DNA of 64,000 bases from contig MEFP01000012.1 of NCBI GenBank assembly GCA_001725155.1, positions 62,001 through 126,000 of the forward strand, read 5' to 3'. How positions within the stretch are numbered: the first letter of the stretch is position 1; the number at the start of each line of letters is the position of its first letter. The translations under genes were made by a program, and so were the position numbers. Below, piece by piece: positions 16,706 through 27,542 of this stretch. Origin of the DNA: Lysobacteraceae bacterium SCN 69-320 (lineage in GTDB: Bacteria; Pseudomonadota; Gammaproteobacteria; Xanthomonadales; Rhodanobacteraceae). The notes beneath the pieces were generated by a model. It saw only the letters and a program-made list of their open reading frames with translations, had not been told where the DNA came from and made no database searches.

Positions 16706-19219
16706 ATGAAATTCCGTTGTCTCGCGATCCTGCTGCTGGCCGTCGCCTGCACCGCACCGGCGCGCGCAGCCAGTTTCTGCGTCTCCAGCGTTTCCGGCCT
16801 GGCCAATGCGCTGGCCTACTACGACCTCAGCGCGAGTTCGGACGAAACCGTCACGATCCGCATCGTCCAGGGTACCTACGCGGTCGGCGCGACCCTGAAT
16901 CGGCTCTACGGCGGCGCGAGCGCAAACGACGACGTCAATCTGAAGCTGCTCGGCGGCTACACGAGCAACTGCGCGAGCCGCCAGCCCGATCCGCGCAACA
17001 CCGTGCTCGACGGCGGCAACGTCGCCAACTCCGGCGTCGGCCTGAAAATGCACGGCACGGGTTCGCTGCTCGTGGAGGGCATCACCTTCACGCGCTTCAC
17101 GGGTTCCACCAGCATGGTCGGCATGGGCAGCGCATCGAACGTCGGCGAAGTGCTGCTGATCGACAAGGATTTCTTCAGCGAGAGCGACGATTCGGTCTAC
17201 GAGGTGCGCCAGAGCCACTTCATCCGCAACGGCGGCCAGGCGATGATCTACATGACGGGATCGCTGCTGCGCTTCGTCGACAACGTCGTCGCCGACAACG
17301 CGCTGTCGCGGCTGACCGGCTTCGATTTCTCCGGCGCCGTCGTCGTCACGCTCGATGCCGAGGTCGATGCCGCGGTGACCCTGACCAACAACACGGTCAC
17401 GGGCACCACGGGCGGCCCCGGCGTGCTGATCCAGACCCTGATCACCGGCGACAGCGGTCGCATCAGCGAAGTGACCGACAACCTCCTGTGGAACAACGCC
17501 GGACCGGACATCGTCTTCACCGGCACCGCCGAGCACGTCTATCCGCTGCTGTCGAGCTTCAATCTCTACGGCAGCGCGAACGCCAACTATCCGCAGAGCT
17601 CCAGCGACCTGCACGCCGATCCGCGCTTCGTCGACGCGGCGAGCGGCAACTACCGGCTCGCCTCGAACTCGCCGGCGATCAACCGCGGCGCTCTGCTGCA
17701 GCTGCAGGGCTTTCCGGTCCGCGACGCCGACGGTGCGGCGCGCATCACCGGCAGCCGCATCGACATCGGCGCCTATGAATCGGCCATCGACGACACCACC
17801 ACGGCCATCGTGACGACGACCGGCGACAACGGCAGCAACACGGCGCCGCTGGCCGGTTCGCTGCGCGCGGCGATCAAGGCGGCCAACGCCGCGAGTGGAC
17901 CGTTCACGATCCGCTTCGACATCAGCGGCGGCTGTCCGCGCCTGCTCGCGTTCGCCGGCCCCATGCTCGACGTGACCGGCGACGTGACGATCGACGGCAC
18001 GACCCAGCCGGGCTGGACGCCGAACAGCCAGTTCGGCCAGTTCAACGGCAACCTGTGTCTCTACGTCAACGGCGGCAATACGCCGTGGGCCTTCCACGTG
18101 CCCTCGACGGCGCCGGCCACGGCGCGCCTGGTCGTGCGCGGACTCGGCTTCGCCGGTTTCAACGACGCGGCGATCAAGCTCGAAGGCGGCCGCAACCATC
18201 GCATCTGGGGCAGCCAGTTCGGTTCGATTCCACTGACCGTGGCCAACCGCAACGCGGTGCGCGTGACCGGCAGCTCCGGCGGCGCGTTCATCGGCGGCTA
18301 CGACGACGAAGGCGCGGTCAACCTGTTTTCCGGCAGCACCGACGCGGCCATCTACCTCGACAACGCCGCGGGCGGCTCGACGATCGCCAACAACGTGATC
18401 GGCTTCCAGCCCGACGGTGCCGGCAACGGCGGCAACGCCAGCGGCGTGCTCGCGTTCAACGCGAAGAACAACGTGCTGCAGTACAACCGCATCGGCAACA
18501 GCGCGACGAACGCGATCGCGCTGTCCGGCGCCGGCTCCAGCGGCAACGTCGTGCAGTACAACACGCTCGGCCTGGACATCAACGGCGCGCTGGCGGCCAA
18601 CGGCGGCGCCGGCGTGCTGATCAACTTCGCCGCGAAGAACAACACGATCGGCGCACCGGTGACGGCGACCTGGGGCGGCAATTTCATCGTCGGCAGCACG
18701 GGGCCCGGCGTGTGGATCTCGGCCAGCGGCGGCAGCGGCAACAGCGTGCTCGACAACTCCATACGTGCCAGCGGCGGGCTGGACATCGACCTGGCCCAGG
18801 CCGGCGCGAGCGCGAACCAGGCCAGCAATCCCGCCAGCGGTCCGAACGGGCTGCAGAATTATCCGGTGCTGACCGCGGCGCGGCGCAATCCCGCGGCCGG
18901 CGGCACGGAAACCGTCAGCGGTACGCTGAACAGCGCGCCGAACACGAGCTATCGCATCGACCTCTATTACGGCGTCGAGTGCAGCACGCCGGTGCCGGGG
19001 CGCGGCCTCGCGCTGTATGCGCTGATGAAGTCGACGGTCACGACCGGCGCCCAGGGCAACGTGGGCTTCACGCTGACCGTGCCGTTCCCGTTGGCCGCGC
19101 AGCTGCCGTTCGGCAGCATCAGCGCGACGGCGACCGATCCGTCGGGCAATACCTCGGAGATCGGCAACTGCGTGTCGGAAATCGACGGCGACATTCTCTT
19201 CCGCAACGGGTTCGACTGA
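16706..19219 (+). CDS. Secreted right-handed beta-helix protein
   Basis: 837 residues with a cleavable signal peptide (MKFRCLAILLLAVACTAPARA, cut before ASFC). The body is made of Asn/Gly-rich repeats such as NNTVTG, NLLWNN and NNVIG, typical of parallel beta-helix (pectate-lyase-like or choice-of-anchor-Q) proteins. LADPRF- and LDAG-like phrases near 305-330 are characteristic of the choice-of-anchor-Q type. The C-terminal 150 residues form an immunoglobulin-like region ending in the tail DGDILFRNGFD. GAGGAAAT before the ATG is a good ribosome site. No catalytic residues could be assigned. It sits between the sigma factor and its presumed kinase, and its stop codon overlaps the next start (TGATG). 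Confidence 0.85.
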   Translation: MKFRCLAILLLAVACTAPARAASFCVSSVSGLANALAYYDLSASSDETVTIRIVQGTYAVGATLNRLYGGASANDDVNLKLLGGYTSNCASRQPDPRNTVLDGGNVANSGVGLKMHGTGSLLVEGITFTRFTGSTSMVGMGSASNVGEVLLIDKDFFSESDDSVYEVRQSHFIRNGGQAMIYMTGSLLRFVDNVVADNALSRLTGFDFSGAVVVTLDAEVDAAVTLTNNTVTGTTGGPGVLIQTLITGDSGRISEVTDNLLWNNAGPDIVFTGTAEHVYPLLSSFNLYGSANANYPQSSSDLHADPRFVDAASGNYRLASNSPAINRGALLQLQGFPVRDADGAARITGSRIDIGAYESAIDDTTTAIVTTTGDNGSNTAPLAGSLRAAIKAANAASGPFTIRFDISGGCPRLLAFAGPMLDVTGDVTIDGTTQPGWTPNSQFGQFNGNLCLYVNGGNTPWAFHVPSTAPATARLVVRGLGFAGFNDAAIKLEGGRNHRIWGSQFGSIPLTVANRNAVRVTGSSGGAFIGGYDDEGAVNLFSGSTDAAIYLDNAAGGSTIANNVIGFQPDGAGNGGNASGVLAFNAKNNVLQYNRIGNSATNAIALSGAGSSGNVVQYNTLGLDINGALAANGGAGVLINFAAKNNTIGAPVTATWGGNFIVGSTGPGVWISASGGSGNSVLDNSIRASGGLDIDLAQAGASANQASNPASGPNGLQNYPVLTAARRNPAAGGTETVSGTLNSAPNTSYRIDLYYGVECSTPVPGRGLALYALMKSTVTTGAQGNVGFTLTVPFPLAAQLPFGSISATATDPSGNTSEIGNCVSEIDGDILFRNGFD

Positions 19220-20307
19220 TGCGCACCGTACCTACCGTATCGGCGCTGTTCGGCGCCGCCGTTGCGCTGGCATCGGCGACGGCCGGCGCCGACACCACGC
19301 TCTGCGTCGGCGACATCGCCGGCCTGCGCACGGCGTTGCAGGCCTGGACCGGCGCGCCGGCCGGCGTGTTCACGATCGCCGTCATGCGCGGCACGCTGGC
19401 GGTGGACAACGCCGCCGGCGCCACGCTCGGCCAGTTCCCGTCGAACTCGGCGGCGTCGCTGCGCCTGCTCGGCGGCTACGGACCCGGCTGCGCCGAGCGC
19501 CAGCTCGATCCGCGCACCACGATCATCGACGGGCGCAACGAGTTCGGCGCCAAGCTGCAGCTGATCGGCGTGCGCGGCGACGTGCTGATCGAAGGACTGA
19601 GCTTCACGCGCCTGTCCGACGGCGTGGAAGTCGTCCACGACGGCAGCGTTGCGGCGAGCGGGCACCGGCTGCGCGTGGCGCACAGCCGCATCGTCGGCAA
19701 CGACACCACGCGCGGCAGCGGTATCGCGTATACCCTGCGGCTCTGGGGCGTGGGCGCCGGCAGCGGTGCGGAGGTCGCGGTCGAGAACAGTCTGATCGCG
19801 AACAACGTCAACCTGGGCTTCGGCCTGACCTCGGTGCTGACCACCGGCAGCGGCGGCCGCATCGTGCTGACCGGCAGCACGATCGCACGCAACCGCGTCG
19901 ACGTCGGTGCCGCCGGCCTACGCCTGCAGACCTTCGAAGCGCCGGGCATCGGCTACGTCGTCACGAACGTCATCGCCTGGGGCAACGGCACGCCGGGCGT
20001 GTCCTACGACATCGACGTATCCAACGCGCAGACGCCGCCGCTGACCCATACGCTGGCCGGCGCGATCGACGGTGCGATCGTGCCGACCACGACGAACCTC
20101 GCCACCGATCCGCGTTTCCTGTCGGCGACGGGCAATTTCCGTCTTTCGCCGACGTCGCCGGCGCTGGATGCGGGCGATGCCACGCAGCCGACCTTGCCGG
20201 CGGGCGATCTGGACGGCGGCCCGCGCGTCGCGGGCGCGGCGCCCGACCTGGGCGCCTACGAATCCACGCCGGGCGACCGGATCTTCTATGCCGATCTCGG
20301 CGGCTGA
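19219..20307 (+). CDS. Secreted right-handed beta-helix protein, shorter paralogue
   Basis: 362 residues with a signal peptide (cleavage after ATAGA). The sequence parallels the N-terminal part of the preceding gene: both have LRLLGGYGPGC- or LKLLGGYTSNC-like strands, then ER/SRQ-x-DPR-x-T and a bulky strand series ending in LGAYES. This indicates a tandem duplication with loss of the long C-terminal half. It finishes with GDRIFYADLGG, a divergent version of the tail in the first copy. Translation is coupled to the first copy by a one-base stop/start overlap. The function is unknown; adhesion or polysaccharide binding is possible. Confidence 0.85.
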   Translation: MRTVPTVSALFGAAVALASATAGADTTLCVGDIAGLRTALQAWTGAPAGVFTIAVMRGTLAVDNAAGATLGQFPSNSAASLRLLGGYGPGCAERQLDPRTTIIDGRNEFGAKLQLIGVRGDVLIEGLSFTRLSDGVEVVHDGSVAASGHRLRVAHSRIVGNDTTRGSGIAYTLRLWGVGAGSGAEVAVENSLIANNVNLGFGLTSVLTTGSGGRIVLTGSTIARNRVDVGAAGLRLQTFEAPGIGYVVTNVIAWGNGTPGVSYDIDVSNAQTPPLTHTLAGAIDGAIVPTTTNLATDPRFLSATGNFRLSPTSPALDAGDATQPTLPAGDLDGGPRVAGAAPDLGAYESTPGDRIFYADLGG

Positions 20308-20330
20308 GGGCGCGCGATGAGCAGACAGCC

Positions 20331-23009
<2,679 letters not shown>

Positions 23010-23158
23010 GCGCCGCGTGCGCAAGCCGCGCATCGCCGCTCGCGACGGTGCGCTGTGGCGCAACTGCCGTGCCGCGCGGCCGGTCCGCCCGCCGCCGGCG
23101 CGATCTGGGACAATGCCGGTTTTCCCGACGGCGCCGTGGCGCCGGGAGTTCGCCCGCC

Positions 23159-24001
23159 GTGCCGCATTACTCCGGTCCCCTGCTGACCCGGATCGCCGCC
23201 GAGGCCCTGCAGGCCGCGCGCGATGCCGGCGCGACGGCCTGGAACGGTTCGCTGGATCTCGACCGCTCGGCCGGCGAGGCGCAGCTGGAAGCCGAGGCCT
23301 GGCTCTGGCGCGGGCAGCGCTATCCGTATGCGGCCAGGCTCAAGGACCGCACGATCTATTCCTGGGACGGCGAGGCGTTCGCACCGGTGTCGCGATTCTC
23401 CGGTTCGCTGATCAAGCTCGTGCCGACGCGCTGGGGCGTGCCGACCTTCGAGATCGACGGCATCAAGATGCTGCCGAGCGAGAACGACTCGCCGCTGGCC
23501 GACGCGCGGCGCAAGGTCGCGCTGATCGAGCCGCGCGGCAAGACCGTGCTGGACACCTGCGCTGGCCTCGGCTATTTCGCGGCCTGCTGTCTGGAAGCCG
23601 GCGTCGCCGGCATCGACTCGTTCGAGAAGAACGCCGACGTGCTCTGGCTGCGTACCGTGAATCCCTGGTCGCCGGACCCCGATGCGCCGGATGCCGGCGG
23701 CCGTCTGCGCCTGAGCCATGCCGACGTGCTGCAGGCGATCACGCAGCGCGCCGATGCATCCGCCGACGCCGTGCTGCACGATCCGCCGCGCTTCGGTATC
23801 GCCGGCGAGCTGTATTCCCAGGACTTCTATGCGCAGCTCGCGCGCGTGCTGCGCCGCGGCGGCCGGCTGTTCCACTACACCGGCAGCCCGAACCGGCTGA
23901 CCAGCGGCCGCGACGTGCCGCGCGAGGTCGAGAAGCGCCTGCAGAAGGCCGGCTTCAAGGCCGAACTCGCGCTGGACGGCGTGTTCGCGGTCAGGCGCTA
24001 G
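23159..24001 (+). CDS. SAM-dependent class I methyltransferase
   Basis: 280 residues. The N-terminal third is a substrate or RNA-binding-like region with DRTIYSWDG. The C-terminal Rossmann domain has motif I VLDTCAGLGYFA, an acidic residue after the second strand (SFEKN) and motif IV HDPPRFG. DPPR/DPPY motifs are typical of enzymes methylating exocyclic amino groups of nucleobases or protein Gln, but the substrate cannot be fixed; the overall pattern recalls the COG2521 predicted methyltransferases. The start is GTG 23159 with GGGAG nearby. The gene is followed by a convincing terminator. Confidence 0.82.
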   Translation: MPHYSGPLLTRIAAEALQAARDAGATAWNGSLDLDRSAGEAQLEAEAWLWRGQRYPYAARLKDRTIYSWDGEAFAPVSRFSGSLIKLVPTRWGVPTFEIDGIKMLPSENDSPLADARRKVALIEPRGKTVLDTCAGLGYFAACCLEAGVAGIDSFEKNADVLWLRTVNPWSPDPDAPDAGGRLRLSHADVLQAITQRADASADAVLHDPPRFGIAGELYSQDFYAQLARVLRRGGRLFHYTGSPNRLTSGRDVPREVEKRLQKAGFKAELALDGVFAVRR

Positions 24002-24017
24002 CGACTGCCGATCCGCT

Positions 24018-24047
24018 CGGCGGGTGATGAAAATTCCCGCCGATTTT
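24018..24047 (+). terminator. Intrinsic terminator of the methyltransferase gene
   Basis: CGGCGGG (24018-24024) pairs with CCCGCCG (24036-24042) around an 11-base loop and is followed directly by ATTTT. It lies 17 bases after the methyltransferase stop and just before the convergent M14 gene end. The loop-and-tail pair GAAAAT/ATTTTC gives an alternative overlapping hairpin. Confidence 0.7.
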
Positions 24048-24051
24048 CACT

Positions 24052-24975
24052 TCACGCCGGATCGGCCAGGGCGAAGTCGATCGCCGCGCAGACCGCGGCC
24101 GCCTGGGCGGCGTTGCATTGTTCGGGACTCGCGCGCGGGCTGTCGGGATAGACCTCGGTCGTCGTCGTATAGCGCGCGTCGGTGACGCCGGCACAGAGGC
24201 CGAGCCGGCGTACCGGGTAGTTGATGACGCCGGGCGCGACGAGCGGCGAGCCGATGATCTGACCGTTCGCGTCGGCCTCGGCGATGTGCGTGATCTTCGC
24301 GACCGCCGCGATGACCGCCTGCTGGAACGCCGGCTGCGGATTCTCGCTGTCGCCGACGAGGTAGAAGCCGTCGGGAATCCGGTCCGGCTCGTAAGCCTTG
24401 CCGTCGCGCGCGGCGAGCGCCGGGCGGAATTCGGATTCGTCGCTGTCGGTGGTTTCGTGCAGGTCGATGTGCACGAGCACCCGTCCGCGCAGCGGCGCGA
24501 CCAGTTGCATCAGCGCGGCCGATTCCGCCGCCGGGCTGTCGGCGCGGAACGAGCGGTTCGGATCGACCGCGTGAGCGTTCCAGCGGTGGATGCGCTCGTA
24601 GGCCCAGGGACTGATGCACGGGGCGACGAGCAGGTTGACCCGGCCGGCGTAGCCGGCCGCATGCCGTTCGACGAAGCGCAGCGCGCCGTGCACGCCGCTG
24701 GTCTCGTAGCCGTGCACGCCGCCGGTGACGAGCACGCAGGGCAGCTCGTCGCGCCAGTCGCGGCTCCTGATCGCCTGCAGCACGTAGCGGTCGGGCGGGT
24801 AGTCCAGCTGGCCGTAGTCGACGACGTCGAAATGCTCGCGCAGCCGCCCGATCACGCTGACCACGTCCTGCGCATAGCTGCGCGCGCGGGTCTGCCGCGA
24901 CAGCCACTCGGCTTTTTCCGCCGCGCCCCAGGGCTGGCCTGGCGTGCCGATGGGGTAGTGGGCTTGCTCGGTCAT
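24052..24975 (-). CDS. M14-family zinc carboxypeptidase-like / aspartoacylase-like hydrolase
   Basis: 307 residues. Zinc ligands fit the M14 pattern: H88 and E91 in GGVHGYE, and a later His in HIDLHE (H169 or H173). DPNRSF supplies the conserved substrate-binding Asn-Arg, and the Glu of TTTTEVYP is the probable general base. There is no signal peptide, so it is cytoplasmic, fitting the succinylglutamate desuccinylase/aspartoacylase or murein-peptide amidase branches rather than secreted carboxypeptidases. The start is ATG 24975 (MTEQAHYP); an upstream in-frame ATG would add 15 residues without support. It stands alone between a terminator and a 390-base non-coding region. Confidence 0.87.
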   Translation of the reverse strand: MTEQAHYPIGTPGQPWGAAEKAEWLSRQTRARSYAQDVVSVIGRLREHFDVVDYGQLDYPPDRYVLQAIRSRDWRDELPCVLVTGGVHGYETSGVHGALRFVERHAAGYAGRVNLLVAPCISPWAYERIHRWNAHAVDPNRSFRADSPAAESAALMQLVAPLRGRVLVHIDLHETTDSDESEFRPALAARDGKAYEPDRIPDGFYLVGDSENPQPAFQQAVIAAVAKITHIAEADANGQIIGSPLVAPGVINYPVRRLGLCAGVTDARYTTTTEVYPDSPRASPEQCNAAQAAAVCAAIDFALADPA

Positions 24976-25368
24976 GGCGGACTCGTTCTGCGGTCGCTGC
25001 GGGACCGCAGACTCTAGCATCGCCGGCCTCGGTGACGCCGGCTGCGGTTGCGTCGCCGCAACGGCTGATCCGGGTCAGGGCGGACGGCCGCGCCGACAGG
25101 GCAGTCTCGCGGTCCGTTTCCGCGGTCGGGCCCGTGCGCGCATGTCCACGTCGTCATTGCTGCGGCCGCTGCCTGCGCCCCGGCGCTGGGCGCCGCTGCT
25201 GCATCTGCTGCCGCGTCCGGCGTGCTCGAACGCGGCGAGCGCTGCCGCGCCGGAAGGCCGCGTGCTCGGCATCGGGACCGTGGGTCTGCGCTCACCGGCT
25301 CTGCGTGAGCCGCGATACCGGGCTCGTGCTCACCGCACGCAATCTGCTGTCGCCTGGAATCGTCAGGC
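24976..25368. other. Non-coding stretch downstream of moeA
   Basis: About 390 bases without a credible gene. It contains one hairpin, GCTCAC (25290-25295) / GTGAGC (25305-25310), with a 9-base loop. This lies about 60 bases past the moeA stop and may mark the end of that transcript, although no U-tract follows. CTGATCCGGGTCAG at 25065-25078 is a weak FNR-box look-alike upstream of the peptidase gene, with too many mismatches to call. Confidence 0.55.
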
Positions 25369-26616
25369 TCAGCTCGGCGTATCCAGCTGCAGGCCCCAGT
25401 GCGCATTGCCGTGGAAATCCACGAGCGTGCCCGCGGGCAGACGCTGCGCCGCGGCCGGCAGCACGGCCCAGCCCTGTGCCTGGGCCAGGGAACGCAGCTT
25501 GAACGACTCCTGCCCCTGCAGCAGGCGCACGCCGGCGCGGCCGTTGCTGTCGAAAGCCAGGCTGGCTTTCTGGTAGTGGGTGAAGCCGGCTTTCTTGTCC
25601 GTGTCCTGCAGCAGCGGCAGGCGCCACGGACGCTCGGCGTCCAGGCCGAGCAGCGCGCGCAGCGCGGCGCAGACGAAGAAGCGGAAACCGACCGCGCAGG
25701 AGGCCGGGTTGCCGGGCAGGCCGAAATACAGCGTGCCGCCGGGCAGTCGCGCGAACAGCAGCGGCTTGCCCGGGCGCAGGCGCAGCTTGTGGAACACGAT
25801 GTCGGCCTGCAGCGCGCGCAGCACGTCGGGTACGAAATCGTAGCGGCCCGCGGACACGGCGCCGGTGCTCAGAACCAGTTGCGCGCCCGCCGCGACGGCG
25901 TCGGTGACGGCTGCGTGCAGCGCCGCCGGCTCGTCGGGCAGGGTCGCTTCGCGCAGCAGCGCGGCGCCGGCGGCGGCGATGGCGGCCGCAAGATACGGAC
26001 CGTTGCTGTTGCGGATCTCGGCCGAGCCCAGCGGCCGCGCCGTGTCGTCGACGAGTTCGCGGCCGGTGCACAGCAGCGCGAGCCGCGGCGCCTGCACGAC
26101 GCCCACCGTCGCGCAACCCATGCCGGCCAGCAGCGCGAGCTGCGCCGGACCGATGCGACAGCCGGCCGGCAGAGCCAGCTCGCCGCGGCCGATGTCCTCG
26201 CCGCGACGGCGCCGGTGCTGGCCCGGCGCCACGTCGGCCGTCAGTGCGATGCGCTCGACGCAGCCCTGCGCGTCGGTGGCGAGCACGCGCACCTGTTCGA
26301 CCGGGACCACCGCATCCAGTCCCTCGGGCAGCCGCGCGCCGGTCATGATCGCGCAGGCCGTCCGCGCGGCACGCGCCGCGTCGCCGGCCGCCTGTTCGCC
26401 GTACACGGGAAACTCCTCGCCGGCGCGGGCCGTGCGTGCGCCGAGCGGCAGCGCGTAGCCGTCCATGGCCGCGTTGTCGAACGGCGGCAGGTCCTCGCCG
26501 CTGTGCACGGCCTGCGCAAGCACGCGCTCCAGCGCCGCGCGCGGCGCCAGCGATTCGACGGGGCCGCAATGCAGACCCTCGCGGATCAACGCGAGCGCGG
26601 CATCGACGTCGAGCAT
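25369..26616 (-). CDS. moeA: Molybdopterin molybdenumtransferase MoeA
   Basis: 415 residues, standard MoeA length. It inserts molybdate into adenylated molybdopterin in the last step of Mo-cofactor synthesis, in the cytoplasm. Family motifs are present: DNAAMDGYA near 47, the MTGARLPEG turn near 91, the TGREL strand, STGAVSAGRYDF (domain III glycine loop with the conserved Asp), the HKLRLRPGKP segment and LPGNPAS. No other Mo-cofactor genes are in the window. The enzyme at 7.8-10.5 kb is a likely local client. Confidence 0.95.
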   Translation of the reverse strand: MLDVDAALALIREGLHCGPVESLAPRAALERVLAQAVHSGEDLPPFDNAAMDGYALPLGARTARAGEEFPVYGEQAAGDAARAARTACAIMTGARLPEGLDAVVPVEQVRVLATDAQGCVERIALTADVAPGQHRRRRGEDIGRGELALPAGCRIGPAQLALLAGMGCATVGVVQAPRLALLCTGRELVDDTARPLGSAEIRNSNGPYLAAAIAAAGAALLREATLPDEPAALHAAVTDAVAAGAQLVLSTGAVSAGRYDFVPDVLRALQADIVFHKLRLRPGKPLLFARLPGGTLYFGLPGNPASCAVGFRFFVCAALRALLGLDAERPWRLPLLQDTDKKAGFTHYQKASLAFDSNGRAGVRLLQGQESFKLRSLAQAQGWAVLPAAAQRLPAGTLVDFHGNAHWGLQLDTPS

Positions 26617-26746
26617 GGCGATGACCTCCCTTTCGGATACGGCGTGTCGCGCCGTCGCACGCCGCGGCGGTGGAACCCGGTCGGGCGCACGTTAGCAGCG
26701 AAGCGGGAATTGCACGACCGGGACCGGCCGCCGCCGGCGGCGCGGC

Positions 26747-27505
26747 TTATTCGCGCAGCACCGGCAAGGCGAGCTGCTGCAGCCGCCGCAGGTCGAGAAT
26801 CTCGAACTCGCGCCGGTCCACGCGCAGCAGGCCTTCGTCCTGGAAGCGGCGCACGACGCGCGACACGGTTTCGGCGGCCAGGCGCAGATAGTTGCCGATG
26901 TCGGTGCGCGACATGCTCAGCACGAAGCGGGTCGGCGAGAAGCCGCGGTAGGCGAAGCGCCGCGCGATCGACAGCACGAAGGCCGCCATGCGCTCGTCCG
27001 CGCTGAAATCCCCGGCCATCGCCGCGGCCTTGTTGATGTCCTGGCTCAGCAGCCGGAATAGCTGCGCCTGCAGGCCCGGCATGCGCGTGGCCAGGGTCGC
27101 CATCATCGGAAACGAGAAGCGGCACAGGCTGACCGTGTCGAGTGCGACGGCGTTGCACGGAAAGCGACCGTTGTGGATCGCGTCCAGGCCGATGACTTCG
27201 CCGAGCAGGAAGAAGCCGAGCACCTGCTCGCGGCCGGACGCATCGATGCGGAAGGTCTTGACCGTGCCGGAGCGCACCGCGGCGATCGCGTTGAACGGAT
27301 CGCCCTCGCGGAACAGCGGCGTGCCGGCATGGTAGGGCCCGACGTGTTCGACCAGGCAATGCAGTTCCTCCAGCGCGGACTTGTCGTAGCCCTCGGCCCG
27401 GCAGGCGCCGGCGAACGCGCAGCTGCTGCAGAACGTGAATTCGTCGCCGTCGTCGGTGATCGGACTGGGCTTGGCGTGGAAGGGGCTCAGGAACGGGCGC
27501 GACAT
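26747..27505 (-). CDS. fnr: FNR/ANR-type oxygen-sensing transcriptional regulator
   Basis: 252 residues of the CRP/FNR superfamily. N-terminal cysteines C26-x2-C29-x5-C35 and C128 (in DTVSLCRF) match the four ligands of the E. coli FNR 4Fe-4S cluster, so it should sense oxygen. A cyclic-nucleotide-type beta-barrel follows. The C-terminal HTH has AAETVSRVVRRF, whose E-x2-S-R is the set of FNR residues that reads TTGAT half-sites. The start is ATG 27505, which leaves 25 residues before the first ligand as in FNR. It is downstream of the hemN-like gene, 37 bases away, and probably in the same transcript. FNR-like boxes in this window fit its predicted specificity. Confidence 0.93.
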   Translation of the reverse strand: MSRPFLSPFHAKPSPITDDGDEFTFCSSCAFAGACRAEGYDKSALEELHCLVEHVGPYHAGTPLFREGDPFNAIAAVRSGTVKTFRIDASGREQVLGFFLLGEVIGLDAIHNGRFPCNAVALDTVSLCRFSFPMMATLATRMPGLQAQLFRLLSQDINKAAAMAGDFSADERMAAFVLSIARRFAYRGFSPTRFVLSMSRTDIGNYLRLAAETVSRVVRRFQDEGLLRVDRREFEILDLRRLQQLALPVLRE

Positions 27506-27542
27506 CGGCAGGCGGCCAGCAGAGAAGGAAATCGGAGGAAGT

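Noticed and set aside
25065-25078. FNR-like box CTGATCCGGGTCAG near the M14 gene
   Set aside because: Mismatches in both half-sites and no other sign of low-oxygen control of that gene.
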